This document shows, piece by piece, positions 53,936 to 63,368 of a DNA stretch of 64,000 bases. The number at the start of each line of letters is the position of its first letter. Position 1 is the first letter of the stretch. The notes under the pieces were generated by a model. It did no database searches, had not been told where the DNA came from, and saw only the letters and a list, made by a program, of their open reading frames with translations. Source of the stretch: Anaerotignum propionicum DSM 1682. GTDB lineage: Bacteria; Bacillota; Clostridia; Lachnospirales; Anaerotignaceae. The position numbers and the translations under genes are program-made. The stretch covers positions 1,488,001-1,552,000 of the forward strand of contig NZ_CP014223.1 in the NCBI RefSeq assembly GCF_001561955.1, in the 5' to 3' direction.

Positions 53936-54210
53936 AATTAAATATAAAAGCTATGACGAAGAGGGCTGAGTTGCTGCGTTCACAGAGAGTCGGGTTTGGT
54001 GGAAACCGATAACAAAAATACTTAATGCCTATGGCTTCTGAGCTGAAGGTTCGAAAACATGAAAATGTCGGTAGGCTCCTTCCGTGATTGCTGCGTAAAA
54101 GCATAGGGCTTGTTTGAGCCTGAGAGGTGGCATTATTTTTTTATAATGCAATTTGAGTGGTACCGCGGGAATATCCCGTCTCAAAGTTTATCTTTGAGAC
54201 GGGTTTTTTT
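53936..54210 (+). promoter_or_regulatory. T-box riboswitch of metY
   Basis: Long leader with a stem I apical segment (AGAGAGTCGGG and GGTGGAAACCG), the antiterminator core GAGTGGTACCGCGGG (54155-54169) and a perfect terminator stem CCCGTCTCAAAG / CTTTGAGACGGG with T7 (54175-54210). An ATG at 54031-54033 is a candidate methionine specifier. Uncharged tRNA-Met would switch on metY. Confidence 0.92.
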
Positions 54211-54244
54211 AATTTCAGACAGAAAAAAGGAGGATTTGAGATTT

Positions 54245-55528
54245 ATGAGTGATTACAGAATAGAAACAAAATGCGTACAGGGCGGTTATACACCACAAAA
54301 CGGTGAACCCAGACAAATTCCTATTATTCAAAGCACTACGTTTAAATATGAAACCAGTCAGGAAATGGGAAAGCTTTTTGATTTGGAAGCAAACGGTTAT
54401 TTTTATTCCAGACTGCAAAATCCTACTTGTGACTATGTTGCGGCAAAAATTTGTGAAATGGAAGGTGGCACAGCAGCCATGCTGACATCATCAGGTCAGG
54501 CAGCAAACTTTTTTGCCATTTTCAACATTGCATCCTGTGGAGATCATATTGTTTCTTGCGCAACAATCTATGGTGGTACTTTTAATCTATTTTCCGTTAC
54601 CATGAAGAAAATGGGTATTGATTTTACTTTTATTGCCCCAGATTGTTCGGATGAAGAATTGAAAGCCGCATTTAAGCCAAATACAAAAGCTGTTTTTGGA
54701 GAAACCATAGCAAATCCAGCTTTGACTGTCCTTGACATTGAGCGCTTTGCGAGTGCAGCCCATGCCCATGGTGTACCTTTGGTTATTGATAACACCTTTG
54801 CAACCCCTGTGAATTGCCGACCTTTTGAATGGGGGGCGGATATTGTTACCCACTCAACAACAAAATATCTTGATGGCCACGGTGCAGGTGTAGGTGGTTG
54901 TATTGTAGACTCCGGCAAATTTGATTGGAAGGCAAATGCAGAAAAATTCCCAGGTCTCTGCACGCCTGACCATAGTTATCACGGCATTACTTATGTGGAA
55001 AAATTCGGTCAGGGTGGTGCTTTTATTACCAAGGCAACAGCTCAGCTCATGCGAGATTTTGGAGCTTCTCAATCTCCTCAAACGGCATTTCTTTTAAATT
55101 TGGGGTTGGAAAGCTTACACGTAAGAGTTCCTCGCCATTGTGAAAATGCCCTTGCTGTTGCAAAATATTTAAAAGAAAATGACAGAATTTCATGGGTAGT
55201 ATATCCCGGTTTAGAGGGTGATAAGTTCTATGAAACTGCCCAAAAGTACATGCCAAATGGCACATGCGGTGTTGTAAGTTTTGGTGTTAAAGGCGGAAGA
55301 GAAGCAGCAGAAAAATTTATGAACGGGCTAAAGCTTGCTTCCATTGCAACCCATGTTGCAGATGCAAGAACCTGTTGCCTACACCCTGCAAGCGCTACCC
55401 ATAGACAAATGAATGAAAGTGAACTTGTTGCGGCGGGGATATCCGGTGACCTTGTACGTTTCTCCTGTGGGTTGGAAAATGCACAGGACTTAATTGATGA
55501 TATTGAACAGGCTTTGAATGCAATATAA
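54245..55528 (+). CDS. metY: O-acetylhomoserine sulfhydrylase (aminocarboxypropyltransferase)
   Basis: PLP enzyme joining O-acetylhomoserine and sulfide to homocysteine in methionine synthesis. 427 residues, Cys/Met metabolism family: YSRLQNPTCDYVAAKI, GQAANFFAIFNI, IDNTFATPVNCRPFEWGAD, and the cofactor lysine Lys207 in HSTTKYLDGHG. AAAGGAGG precedes the ATG ten bases upstream. Regulated by the T-box and followed by metA, which makes its substrate. Confidence 0.94.
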   Translation: MSDYRIETKCVQGGYTPQNGEPRQIPIIQSTTFKYETSQEMGKLFDLEANGYFYSRLQNPTCDYVAAKICEMEGGTAAMLTSSGQAANFFAIFNIASCGDHIVSCATIYGGTFNLFSVTMKKMGIDFTFIAPDCSDEELKAAFKPNTKAVFGETIANPALTVLDIERFASAAHAHGVPLVIDNTFATPVNCRPFEWGADIVTHSTTKYLDGHGAGVGGCIVDSGKFDWKANAEKFPGLCTPDHSYHGITYVEKFGQGGAFITKATAQLMRDFGASQSPQTAFLLNLGLESLHVRVPRHCENALAVAKYLKENDRISWVVYPGLEGDKFYETAQKYMPNGTCGVVSFGVKGGREAAEKFMNGLKLASIATHVADARTCCLHPASATHRQMNESELVAAGISGDLVRFSCGLENAQDLIDDIEQALNAI

Positions 55529-55546
55529 AACACAGTAAACAAATAA

Positions 55547-55567
55547 CTTCTTGGAGTCTCCAAGAAG
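55547..55567. repeat. Perfect hairpin between metY and metA
   Basis: CTTCTTGGA, GTC loop, TCCAAGAAG; no T-run follows. Possibly an mRNA processing or stability element. Confidence 0.5.
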
Positions 55568-55807
55568 ACGACTTGAACGTAGGATGAGCTTTTAGAATGT
55601 ATATAGTCATCTATATTTTTCAAAAAATCTTCAAACTAATTCTAAAAAGATTTCTTATTGAGGATTAGTGATTAATGAATATTTGAAATCCCTGCAATCT
55701 TTCATGTTCTAAGCTATCATAATCTGTCTCATAAATAATGTTGGATGCAACATTTCAATTTTTTGTAAGGGATTATTTTTTATAAATAAAGAAAGCGGTG
55801 ATAAAAA

Positions 55808-56728
55808 ATGCCAATCAAAATACCCAACGAGTTGCCCGCGGTAAAGGTATTAACTGAGGAAAATATTTTTGTTATGACGGAGCATAGAGCTATAACCCAA
55901 GATATACGTCCTTTGAAAATGCTGTTGCTGAACTTGATGCCCACAAAGATTGATACCGAAACCCAGATTTCCAGACTTTTAGGGAATACACCTTTACAGA
56001 TTGAGTTGGAATTGATTCATATTAAATCTCATATTGCTAAGAACACATCAAGTGAACACTTGTTGGCATTTTACAAAACCTTTGATGAAGTCAAAAATGA
56101 TAATTTCGACGGCTTTATTATTACGGGTGCACCTGTGGAGAAAATGGAGTTTGAAGAGGTGGACTATTGGGATGAATTGAAGGAAATGATGGAATGGAGC
56201 AAGACGAATGTTCATAGTACATTCCACATTTGCTGGGGTGCCCAAGCTGGGCTTTATTACCATTATGGAATTCAAAAACATGAAATGAATGAGAAGCTTT
56301 TTGGTGTTTTTCCCCATGTCATTGAAAAGAAAAATTCAATGCTTTTAAGGGGAGCAGATGATGTGTTTTTTGCACCCCATTCTCGATATACAACAGTAAA
56401 AGAAGAAGATATTAAAAAAGAAGGTAATTTGGAAATCCTTGCATCCTCTAAAGAAGCGGGCGTTTACGCAATTTCTTCATTGGATGGCAAGCAAATTTTC
56501 ATCATGGGCCATTCGGAGTATGATCCTTACACGCTGAATAATGAGTACACACGGGATAAGAATGCAGGGTTGGACACTGCAGTCCCAGCGAATTATTTTC
56601 CGAATGATGATGACACAAAAGAGCCACTTGTACGCTGGCGTGCCCACGGAAATTTGTTGTACTCTAATTGGCTGAATTATTATGTGTATCAGACGACCCC
56701 TTACGATATAACGAAAATCAACAGATAA
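55808..56728 (+). CDS. metA: Homoserine O-acetyltransferase (MetA family)
   Basis: Activates homoserine for methionine synthesis. 306 residues of the HTS/MetA family, with nucleophile Cys142 in [10 protein letters not shown], the His in FIMGHSEYD and conserved FAPHSRYT and NWLNYYVYQ. Residue 111 is Glu (GAPVE); in this family Glu111 marks acetyl-CoA and Gly111 succinyl-CoA users, so the product should be O-acetylhomoserine, matching MetY. AAAGCGGTG precedes the ATG. Confidence 0.94.
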   Translation: MPIKIPNELPAVKVLTEENIFVMTEHRAITQDIRPLKMLLLNLMPTKIDTETQISRLLGNTPLQIELELIHIKSHIAKNTSSEHLLAFYKTFDEVKNDNFDGFIITGAPVEKMEFEEVDYWDELKEMMEWSKTNVHSTFHICWGAQAGLYYHYGIQKHEMNEKLFGVFPHVIEKKNSMLLRGADDVFFAPHSRYTTVKEEDIKKEGNLEILASSKEAGVYAISSLDGKQIFIMGHSEYDPYTLNNEYTRDKNAGLDTAVPANYFPNDDDTKEPLVRWRAHGNLLYSNWLNYYVYQTTPYDITKINR

Positions 56729-57231
56729 TCCAGTGTTTACAAGGGTTTGAGCACATAAGCATTATTGAAAAAAGTATCGTAAAGCATTACAAAATAGTGA
56801 ATTTTTGTACGAAATTGGCGTATAGATGGGGTACGATTTCATAGCAATTGGAGTAAAAAACTATGAAACATCTGTAGACCACTACGCTACTATTTAGACA
56901 TCTTATTATTTAAAATACGAAATAGGTACGAAAACAAAAAAGTTGTTCTTTATAAACATGTATAAGGTAGGCAGGATATACTCTTGCCTGCCTTTTTAAT
57001 TGCTCAAAGAGCTTTAAAATTATTTCTAATATATTATGATGTCTTAAGTAATGAGGCCTCCTATAATATCACTTTAAAATTCATTTATTTTGATTCTCCA
57101 ACAAATTGGTAAAACAATTGGAATAACTGAAGTGTTTTTGTTGAGAATTACTCTATCGAAAATAATTACATTTTGGTATACTGGAAAAGGAATTTCTAAA
57201 ATAATACAATTACCTTATCGGAGGACTTGCC
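56729..57231. other. Gap between metA and the SpoIID-domain gene
   Basis: About 500 bases without a gene. A terminator lies at 56969-56997. Between 56790 and 56940 the word TACGAAA/TACGATT recurs several times (for example at about 56808, 56833, 56916 and 56928) for no visible reason. Confidence 0.45.
56969..56997 (+). terminator. Terminator downstream of metA
   Basis: AGGCAGG (56969-56975) pairs with CCTGCCT (56987-56993), followed by TTTTT. Confidence 0.75.
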
Positions 57232-58851
57232 ATGAATAGGAAGATAAAAAAGTTAATTACAGCGGCTTTGACTTTGACAATTGGATTTTCGTCCATGTCT
57301 CAAGTTGCTTTTGCTTATGAAGTACCCCAAGCGGTTCGAATTGGTCTTGAAAGTATCTGCAAAAATAAAACCACTGCATTAATCGGCGGCAGAGAGTTGT
57401 TGATTGGAACAGAAAAAAATGGATCATTCAAGGAAAACGGATCGATTTCTTCAAGCACAGGCTTTACCGCTGCCATTGCCTCTGGTGAATACATTGCAAT
57501 TGAGGAAGAAATGAGTCAGAGGAACGCTTCTGATTTAGCAGATATTTTGTCACGATTAGGTCACCGGGCATACTCAGCTTATCTAGGCAATGACAAATGG
57601 ACGGTATATGTTTCCGGCAGTTCTGTTTCTGAGGTGGAATCTGCCAGTCGATACAGTGCTACTAGAACAACTTTTACAGGAATACGCTTAGATGGAAGTC
57701 AGACCTCTGTTCTTTTCCCCAGTGAAATAAACCCTGCATTTATGGGAACAGGGGAACAGGATACCTTCAGTATAAACGGCAAGAGCTACCGGGGAATGCT
57801 TACATTTGTTATTCATGGTGGAACGATGACAGCAGTAAATGTTGTTGATTTGGACATGTATCTATATGGTGTTGTTCCTGCCGAGATGCCTGCGTCCTAT
57901 GAAATGGAAGCATTAAAAGCCCAGACCATTTCCGCAAGAACTTATGCAATGATGAAGATAAGTGCTTATCGTAACCTAGGCTATGAATTTAATGATACGA
58001 TAAGTTGTCAGGTTTACAATGGCTATAGCGGAGAATCCGCAAGAAGTACGCAGGCTGTGAATGCAACTTCGGGAAAAATTGCTGTTTATGATGGGAAACC
58101 TATTGAAGCATATTTCTGTGCTTCCACAGGTGGTTATACCGAAAACAGTGAAAATGTTTGGGCAAACCCATTGCCATATTTGAAGGCGGTACCTGAAATA
58201 GCAGAGGATGGAGACAATTCTTGGAAGGTTACCTTAACCCTTAACGACTTGGATGCACTGCTTTCGGCAAAGGGTGAAAATATTGGTAGTGCTGAGGATA
58301 TTGTGATTACGAAACTTTCAACGGGTGGGAGAGTGCAGGAAATGAAGATTGTGGGCTCTAGAGGTTCAAAAACCCTCACCAAAGAAGCAATTCGTACCTA
58401 TTTTTCTTCCGCTTCCTGCGGAAGTCTTCCAGGGAAGATGTTTACTATAAATGGCAAGGGTGGCGAAATTGGTATTTATGGTGAAGGTACAAAGAAAAGT
58501 TCAAGCAGTAACCAATCTTCCAATATGGGTAGCGGTACCTTAGCAGAAGCAGGGGCAAAAAACGGAATTGTTGCCAATACTGAAGGCTCCTTGTCTGCAA
58601 TCAATGAAAAAACGCTCTCTATTTCCGGTGGAAGTAAAGTAGGAACAACTACATCCCAATCCTCTGATTACGAAATTTATTCTGTAAATATCAGTACAGT
58701 TGACAATAGTGGTCGGTTTGTCATTGAAGGAATCGGCAGGGGGCATGGCGTGGGATTAAGCCAAAAAGGCGCCCAGTCCATGGCAAAGTTGGGCTATAAA
58801 TATGATGAAATACTGAAATACTATTATACAGGTATTACAATCGAGGGATAA
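57232..58851 (+). CDS. Secreted SpoIID/LytB-domain protein
   Basis: A 539-residue exported protein with a SpoIID domain; SpoIID itself is a lytic transglycosylase acting on peptidoglycan during engulfment. Signal peptide ends near AFA (residue 28). The domain runs from VVDLDMYLYGVVPAEMPASYEMEALKAQ through AYFCASTGGYTENSENVW to GRGHGVGLSQKGAQSMA; the catalytic-type Glu (VPAEMP) is present. A Ser/Gly-rich insertion lies near residue 425. It lacks the usual single membrane anchor of SpoIID, so it is probably a LytB-like or accessory member. A small gene follows after two bases. Confidence 0.85.
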   Translation: MNRKIKKLITAALTLTIGFSSMSQVAFAYEVPQAVRIGLESICKNKTTALIGGRELLIGTEKNGSFKENGSISSSTGFTAAIASGEYIAIEEEMSQRNASDLADILSRLGHRAYSAYLGNDKWTVYVSGSSVSEVESASRYSATRTTFTGIRLDGSQTSVLFPSEINPAFMGTGEQDTFSINGKSYRGMLTFVIHGGTMTAVNVVDLDMYLYGVVPAEMPASYEMEALKAQTISARTYAMMKISAYRNLGYEFNDTISCQVYNGYSGESARSTQAVNATSGKIAVYDGKPIEAYFCASTGGYTENSENVWANPLPYLKAVPEIAEDGDNSWKVTLTLNDLDALLSAKGENIGSAEDIVITKLSTGGRVQEMKIVGSRGSKTLTKEAIRTYFSSASCGSLPGKMFTINGKGGEIGIYGEGTKKSSSSNQSSNMGSGTLAEAGAKNGIVANTEGSLSAINEKTLSISGGSKVGTTTSQSSDYEIYSVNISTVDNSGRFVIEGIGRGHGVGLSQKGAQSMAKLGYKYDEILKYYYTGITIEG

Positions 58852-58853
58852 GC

Positions 58854-59120
58854 ATGGAATTAAGAGAATTCTTATTGCAACAGCGTGGTTTTGCGGATGA
58901 TAACGAGAACAAAGTCTATTTTACCGATAGAGGACTTTCTCAAGAGCCCGAGGATAATGAATTTTGGATTTTTCTTGACGAAGGCCTGCGATGCGGCGGC
59001 ACAGCAAGGAAAATCCCCTGTGACAAGGAACATATACAAGAGGTATTATTAGGCTGTGGCAAAAATAATTTGTGGCAGAAAGTCTTAAAACATATTGAAG
59101 TCTGGGAAAAAGAGAAGTAA
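58854..59120 (+). CDS. Small acidic protein of unknown function
   Basis: 88 residues, starting two bases after the SpoIID-domain gene and thus translationally linked to it. Contains DNEFWIFLDEGLRCGGTARKIP and two cysteines; no signal peptide. No family recognised. Confidence 0.65.
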   Translation: MELREFLLQQRGFADDNENKVYFTDRGLSQEPEDNEFWIFLDEGLRCGGTARKIPCDKEHIQEVLLGCGKNNLWQKVLKHIEVWEKEK

Positions 59121-59162
59121 ACTTAGCTGTAGCATAATTTCAAAATTTTTAAAAAACAACAA

Positions 59163-59208
59163 AACAGATAAGTCTATTGTCTTTTTCAATAAACTTATCT
59201 GTTCCTTT
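59163..59208 (+). terminator. Terminator after the small acidic-protein gene
   Basis: AACAGATAAGT (59163-59173) pairs with ACTTATCTGTT (59193-59203), followed by CCTTTT. Confidence 0.7.
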
Positions 59209-59336
59209 TACTTAAAGGAGAAGGTATAAAGAATAGTCAAATATGAAGTCTTCAAGATTCTAATGAAGTGACTCAATTTTTAAATAATTGGCAAAAATAA
59301 TTAGATTAAATAATTAGATAGATTTAGGAGTTTAAT

Positions 59337-60371
59337 ATGAAAACAAGTGATTTTTATTATGATTTACCCGAAGAATTGATTGCGCAGGAACCATTGGAGG
59401 ATAGAGCCTCTTCCAGATTATTGGTTGTTGAGAAAGATACAGGGAAATGGCACCACAAACATTTTCGTGACATCAAGGAATATTTGCGTAACGGCGATTG
59501 CTTAGTCATTAATGACACCCGCGTATTGCCCGCCCGCTTATATGGAGAACGAGTTGGCACTGGAGCGGTGATGGAGATTCTTCTTTTAACAAGAAAGGAT
59601 TTAGACACTTGGGAGGTTTTAGTCCGTCCAGGAAAAAAAGCTAAACCGGGAGATAAAATTTCATTTGGCAAAGGTAAATTAGTTGCTGAAGTATTGGAAG
59701 TCATCGAAGGGGGAAATCGAATCATCCGCTTTACCTACGAAGGTGTTTTTGAGGCGATTTTGGATGAATTGGGGGAAATGCCTTTGCCACCTTATATCAC
59801 CCACCGTTTGGAGGACAAAGAACGTTACCAGACCGTTTATGCAAAGCATGAGGGTTCTGCAGCAGCACCTACGGCAGGGTTGCATTTTACACCTGAGCTT
59901 TTAAAGGAAATTGAGGGAATGGGAGTGAAAATTGCCCATGTTACATTACATGTTGGTTTAGGTACCTTCCGCCCAGTAAAAGCTGAAGATATTTTGGAAC
60001 ATGAAATGCATTCAGAGTATTATGTGGTTGAACAGGAACAGGCGGACATCATTAATCAAGCTAAGAAAAATGGCGGACGTATTTTTTCTGTTGGAACAAC
60101 CAGTACAAGAACCCTGGAATCTGTTACGGATGAAAATGGTTTAGTACAGGCAAAAAGTGGATGGACACAGATTTTTATTTATCCAAGCTATACCTTTAAA
60201 ATTGTGGATTGCCTGATTACAAACTTCCATTTGCCTGAATCCACATTAATTATGCTGGTTTCCGCTTTGATGGGAAAAGATTTGACCATGGAAGTATATG
60301 CCGAGGCAGTGAAGGAAAAATATCGCTTCTTCTCCTTTGGAGATGCTTGCTTGTTTTTGACGAAACCATAA
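59337..60371 (+). CDS. queA: S-adenosylmethionine:tRNA ribosyltransferase-isomerase
   Basis: Transfers and isomerises the ribosyl part of SAM onto preQ1 at position 34 of certain tRNAs, the penultimate stage of queuosine synthesis. 344 residues with [61 protein letters not shown] and [15 protein letters not shown], all typical. TAGGAG precedes the ATG. rarA follows after 12 bases. Confidence 0.96.
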   Translation: MKTSDFYYDLPEELIAQEPLEDRASSRLLVVEKDTGKWHHKHFRDIKEYLRNGDCLVINDTRVLPARLYGERVGTGAVMEILLLTRKDLDTWEVLVRPGKKAKPGDKISFGKGKLVAEVLEVIEGGNRIIRFTYEGVFEAILDELGEMPLPPYITHRLEDKERYQTVYAKHEGSAAAPTAGLHFTPELLKEIEGMGVKIAHVTLHVGLGTFRPVKAEDILEHEMHSEYYVVEQEQADIINQAKKNGGRIFSVGTTSTRTLESVTDENGLVQAKSGWTQIFIYPSYTFKIVDCLITNFHLPESTLIMLVSALMGKDLTMEVYAEAVKEKYRFFSFGDACLFLTKP

Positions 60372-60383
60372 GGCGGTGAGGAA

Positions 60384-61706
60384 ATGGATCTTTTTGAATA
60401 TAATAGAAGCTTAAGAGGAAATGGAGATTCTCCTTTGGCTGCCCGTATGCGCCCAAAAACTCTAGAAGAATTTGTAGGACAGGAACATATTGTGGGAAAG
60501 GATAGATTATTATACCGTGCAATCAAAGGAGACCGAATCAGTTCTGTTGTTTTTTACGGCCCTCCCGGCACAGGGAAAACTACCCTAGCAAAAATTATTG
60601 CAAACACAACGAAAAGTGAATTCCGTCAAATCAATGCAACTACTGCAGGTATTAAAGATATTAAAGAGGTTGTTTCTGAAGCAAAAGACAGACAGGGGAT
60701 GTATGGAACAAAAACCATTTTGTTTATTGATGAGATTCACCGGTTTAATAAAACCCAACAGGATGCCCTATTGCCCCATGTGGAGGATGGTACCATCATA
60801 TTAATCGGAGCAACCACAGAAAACCCCTATTTTGAAGTAAATAAAGCCCTTGTTTCCCGTTCTATTATTTTTCAATTGAAGCCATTGGAACAAAAGGATA
60901 TTGAGAAGCTTTTATTATGGGCCATAAAGGATGTTGAACGAGGTATGGGCGCATATCAAGGAGAAATTGACCTAGATGCACTGGCTTTTCTTGCAGACAC
61001 TGCTAATGGAGATGCTAGAACGGCATTAAATGCATTGGAGCTTGCCATACTGACTACTGATAAAGGGAATGATGGTAAAATTCATATTACATTGCCTGTT
61101 GCCGAAGAATGCATTCAAAAAAGGGCATTAAACTATGACAAAAACGGTGACAATCATTATGATACCATTTCCGCATTCATCAAAAGCATGAGGGGCTCCG
61201 ACCCTGACGCCGCTTTATATTATTTGGCAAAAATGATTTATGCCGGAGAAGACCCCAAATTTATAGCTCGAAGAATTGTGATTTGTGCTTCTGAGGATGT
61301 AGGGAACGCAGACCCTCATGCCCTTCAGGTTGCAGTTGCAGCCATGCAGGCAGTTGATTTTATTGGATTGCCCGAGGGACGAATCCCCCTTGCCCAAGCG
61401 GTGACTTATGTTGCTTGCGCACCCAAAAGCAATGCTGCTTATATGGGAATCAATAAAGCTTTAGAGGATGTGAAAAACATTCGTGTCTCCTCGGTACCTC
61501 CTCATTTGAAGGATTCCAGTTATGGCGGTTCAAAAGAAATGGGCAACGGCATTGGTTATTTATATGCCCATAACTACCCCAATCATTATGTGAAACAGCA
61601 ATATCTGCCCGATGAACTGTTGGGAACGAAATATTATGAACTATCTGACAGTGGCGTGGAAAAAAGAATTAAGGAGTACATGAGACGCTTGAAAGGGGAT
61701 TCTTAA
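60384..61706 (+). CDS. rarA: Replication-associated recombination protein A (RarA/MgsA AAA+ ATPase)
   Basis: A 440-residue AAA+ ATPase acting at stalled forks. N-terminal PLAARMRPKTLEEFVGQ, Walker A GPPGTGKT (59-66), Walker B LFIDEIHRFNK, sensor 1 IGATTENPYFEV, and the C-terminal RarA tetramerisation domain with HALQVAVAAMQAVDFIG and SSYGGSKEMGNG-type ending. Translationally close to queA. Confidence 0.94.
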   Translation: MDLFEYNRSLRGNGDSPLAARMRPKTLEEFVGQEHIVGKDRLLYRAIKGDRISSVVFYGPPGTGKTTLAKIIANTTKSEFRQINATTAGIKDIKEVVSEAKDRQGMYGTKTILFIDEIHRFNKTQQDALLPHVEDGTIILIGATTENPYFEVNKALVSRSIIFQLKPLEQKDIEKLLLWAIKDVERGMGAYQGEIDLDALAFLADTANGDARTALNALELAILTTDKGNDGKIHITLPVAEECIQKRALNYDKNGDNHYDTISAFIKSMRGSDPDAALYYLAKMIYAGEDPKFIARRIVICASEDVGNADPHALQVAVAAMQAVDFIGLPEGRIPLAQAVTYVACAPKSNAAYMGINKALEDVKNIRVSSVPPHLKDSSYGGSKEMGNGIGYLYAHNYPNHYVKQQYLPDELLGTKYYELSDSGVEKRIKEYMRRLKGDS

Positions 61707-62000
61707 ATACACAATGGTTGTTACTGTCATAGCAAAGAGGTCCTTTTTTTGTTTTACTACTGATATCAGTTAATATTTATAAGTTGTTCAGCTGGGGGAT
61801 TATTTATCCCATATGGCTGACCAGGGATTATTCCTGAGGAAGACGTAATTTATGTAGCACGAAAATGAACCCTTGACTCTGTGATTGATCAAATTCACGA
61901 AAATATGTAAACCTTGAGGGCTTCGCCCTCAAGCAACTATCCGTTTGAAATTGAAATAAAACTTTTCTCCTGAAATTTCAGTGGTAATATTATTTTACCC
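61707..62000. other. Gap before the pheS T-box with a perfect hairpin
   Basis: CTTGAGGGC, TTC loop, GCCCTCAAG at 61913-61933 is a perfect 9-bp hairpin without a T-run. Otherwise AT-rich; no gene seen. Confidence 0.5.
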
Positions 62001-62028
62001 TTGACTTTCTATTTTGTTGTGATAAAAT
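62001..62028 (+). promoter_or_regulatory. Promoter of the pheST T-box transcript
   Basis: TTGACT (62001-62006) and TAAAAT (62023-62028), 16-base spacer. Confidence 0.6.
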
Positions 62029-62034
62029 TATTTT

Positions 62035-62281
62035 GATATTGAAAGAATGAATGGCTATGAAGGTGAAAAGTATACAAGCAAAAGGCATCAGAGAAAAACG
62101 TCATCGGCTGAAAGCGTTTTGGCACAGAAGCTTGTAGAAGTTCCCACCGGAGCTGATTTTCTGAACCATAGTAGGAAAATCCGATTCATGCTCGTTACGC
62201 ATAAGAGTGCCTGTGTTTGCAGGAATTTGGGTGGTACCACGGAAGTCTTCGTCCCTTTGTCGGATGAGGACTATTTTTTTT
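62035..62281 (+). promoter_or_regulatory. T-box riboswitch of pheST
   Basis: The antiterminator core GGTGGTACCACGG (62230-62242) is followed by a terminator GTCTTCGTCC / GGATGAGGAC with T8 (62245-62281). The core has A instead of the usual G (ACCACGG rather than ACCGCGG). TTC at 62141-62143 is a candidate phenylalanine specifier. Confidence 0.9.
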
Positions 62282-62308
62282 GGAAAAAGAATTGAGAGGA
62301 GAAGCGTT

Positions 62309-63328
62309 ATGAAGGATATGCTGAAATTAATCCATGATAAGGCAATTGCTGCCTTCCATGAAGCAACGGAAATGAAAGATATTGAAGATATGAAAGTGAA
62401 ATATCTGGGAAAAAAGGGTGAATTAACTGCCATTTTAAAAGAAATGGGCAAGCTTTCTGCGGAAGAACGTCCCATTATTGGTCAGCTGGCCAATGAAGTA
62501 AGACAGGACATTGAAAATAAATTGGAGGAAGCAAAAAAACGTCTGGAAGCGGCTGAAATTTCTAAACGTTTGGAAACCGAAAAAATTGACGTTACCATGC
62601 CTGGTAAACCACAACCCAGTGGACATAAGCATCCTATGAGCATTGTAATCGATGAAATTTCAAATATTTTCATGGGTATGGGCTATGAAGTGATTGAAGG
62701 CCCAGAGGTAGAACAAGAGTATTATAACTTTGAAGCTTTGAACATTCCTGCAAACCATCCCGCAAGAGATGAACAGGATACCTTCTACATTGGCAATGGC
62801 ATTTTATTGAGAACACAAACCTCTCCTATTCAGGTTCGTACCATGGAAAAGGGCAAAATGCCTATTCGTATGATTTCCCCCGGTACGGTTTATCGTTCTG
62901 ATGAGGTGGATGCAACCCATTCTCCTGTGTTCCACCAGTTAGAAGGCCTTGTAATTGATAAAAATATTACCATGGGCGACTTAAAGGGCGCTTTGGCGGT
63001 ATTTGCGAAAGAATTATTTGGCGAAGACACAAAAGTACGTTTCCGTCCTCATCATTTCCCATTCACAGAACCCAGTGCAGAAATGGATGTAACTTGCTTT
63101 GCTTGTGGTGGTGAAGGCTGTCGTGTTTGTAAGGGAGAAGGCTATATCGAGCTTTTAGGCTGTGGTATGGTGCATCCTAAGGTCTTGAAAATGAGCGGAA
63201 TTGATCCCGACGAATACAGCGGTTTTGCTTTCGGTATGGGCCTTGAGCGTGTTGCAATGCAGCGCTATGGCATTACCGATATGAGACTACTATTTGAAAA
63301 CGACGTGAAATTCTTGAAACAATTCTAA
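62309..63328 (+). CDS. pheS: Phenylalanyl-tRNA synthetase alpha subunit
   Basis: Catalytic subunit of the alpha2-beta2 synthetase. 339 residues: N-terminal coiled coil, then class II core with [54 protein letters not shown] (motif 2), [17 protein letters not shown] and [17 protein letters not shown] (motif 3). Start at 62309 follows GAGAGGAG; upstream in-frame codons belong to the T-box. Confidence 0.97.
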   Translation: MKDMLKLIHDKAIAAFHEATEMKDIEDMKVKYLGKKGELTAILKEMGKLSAEERPIIGQLANEVRQDIENKLEEAKKRLEAAEISKRLETEKIDVTMPGKPQPSGHKHPMSIVIDEISNIFMGMGYEVIEGPEVEQEYYNFEALNIPANHPARDEQDTFYIGNGILLRTQTSPIQVRTMEKGKMPIRMISPGTVYRSDEVDATHSPVFHQLEGLVIDKNITMGDLKGALAVFAKELFGEDTKVRFRPHHFPFTEPSAEMDVTCFACGGEGCRVCKGEGYIELLGCGMVHPKVLKMSGIDPDEYSGFAFGMGLERVAMQRYGITDMRLLFENDVKFLKQF

Positions 63329-63368
63329 GGGAAACCAAAAGCTTTTATTTGAAAGGAGAGTTATTATC

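Noticed and set aside
53936-54210. SAM riboswitch in front of metY
   Set aside because: The GGTACCGCGGG core and terminator arrangement are those of a T-box; S-box motifs are missing.
56790-56940. Recurring TACGAAA words as a repeat array or CRISPR-like element
   Set aside because: Copies are few, short and irregularly spaced; chance in AT-rich DNA cannot be excluded.
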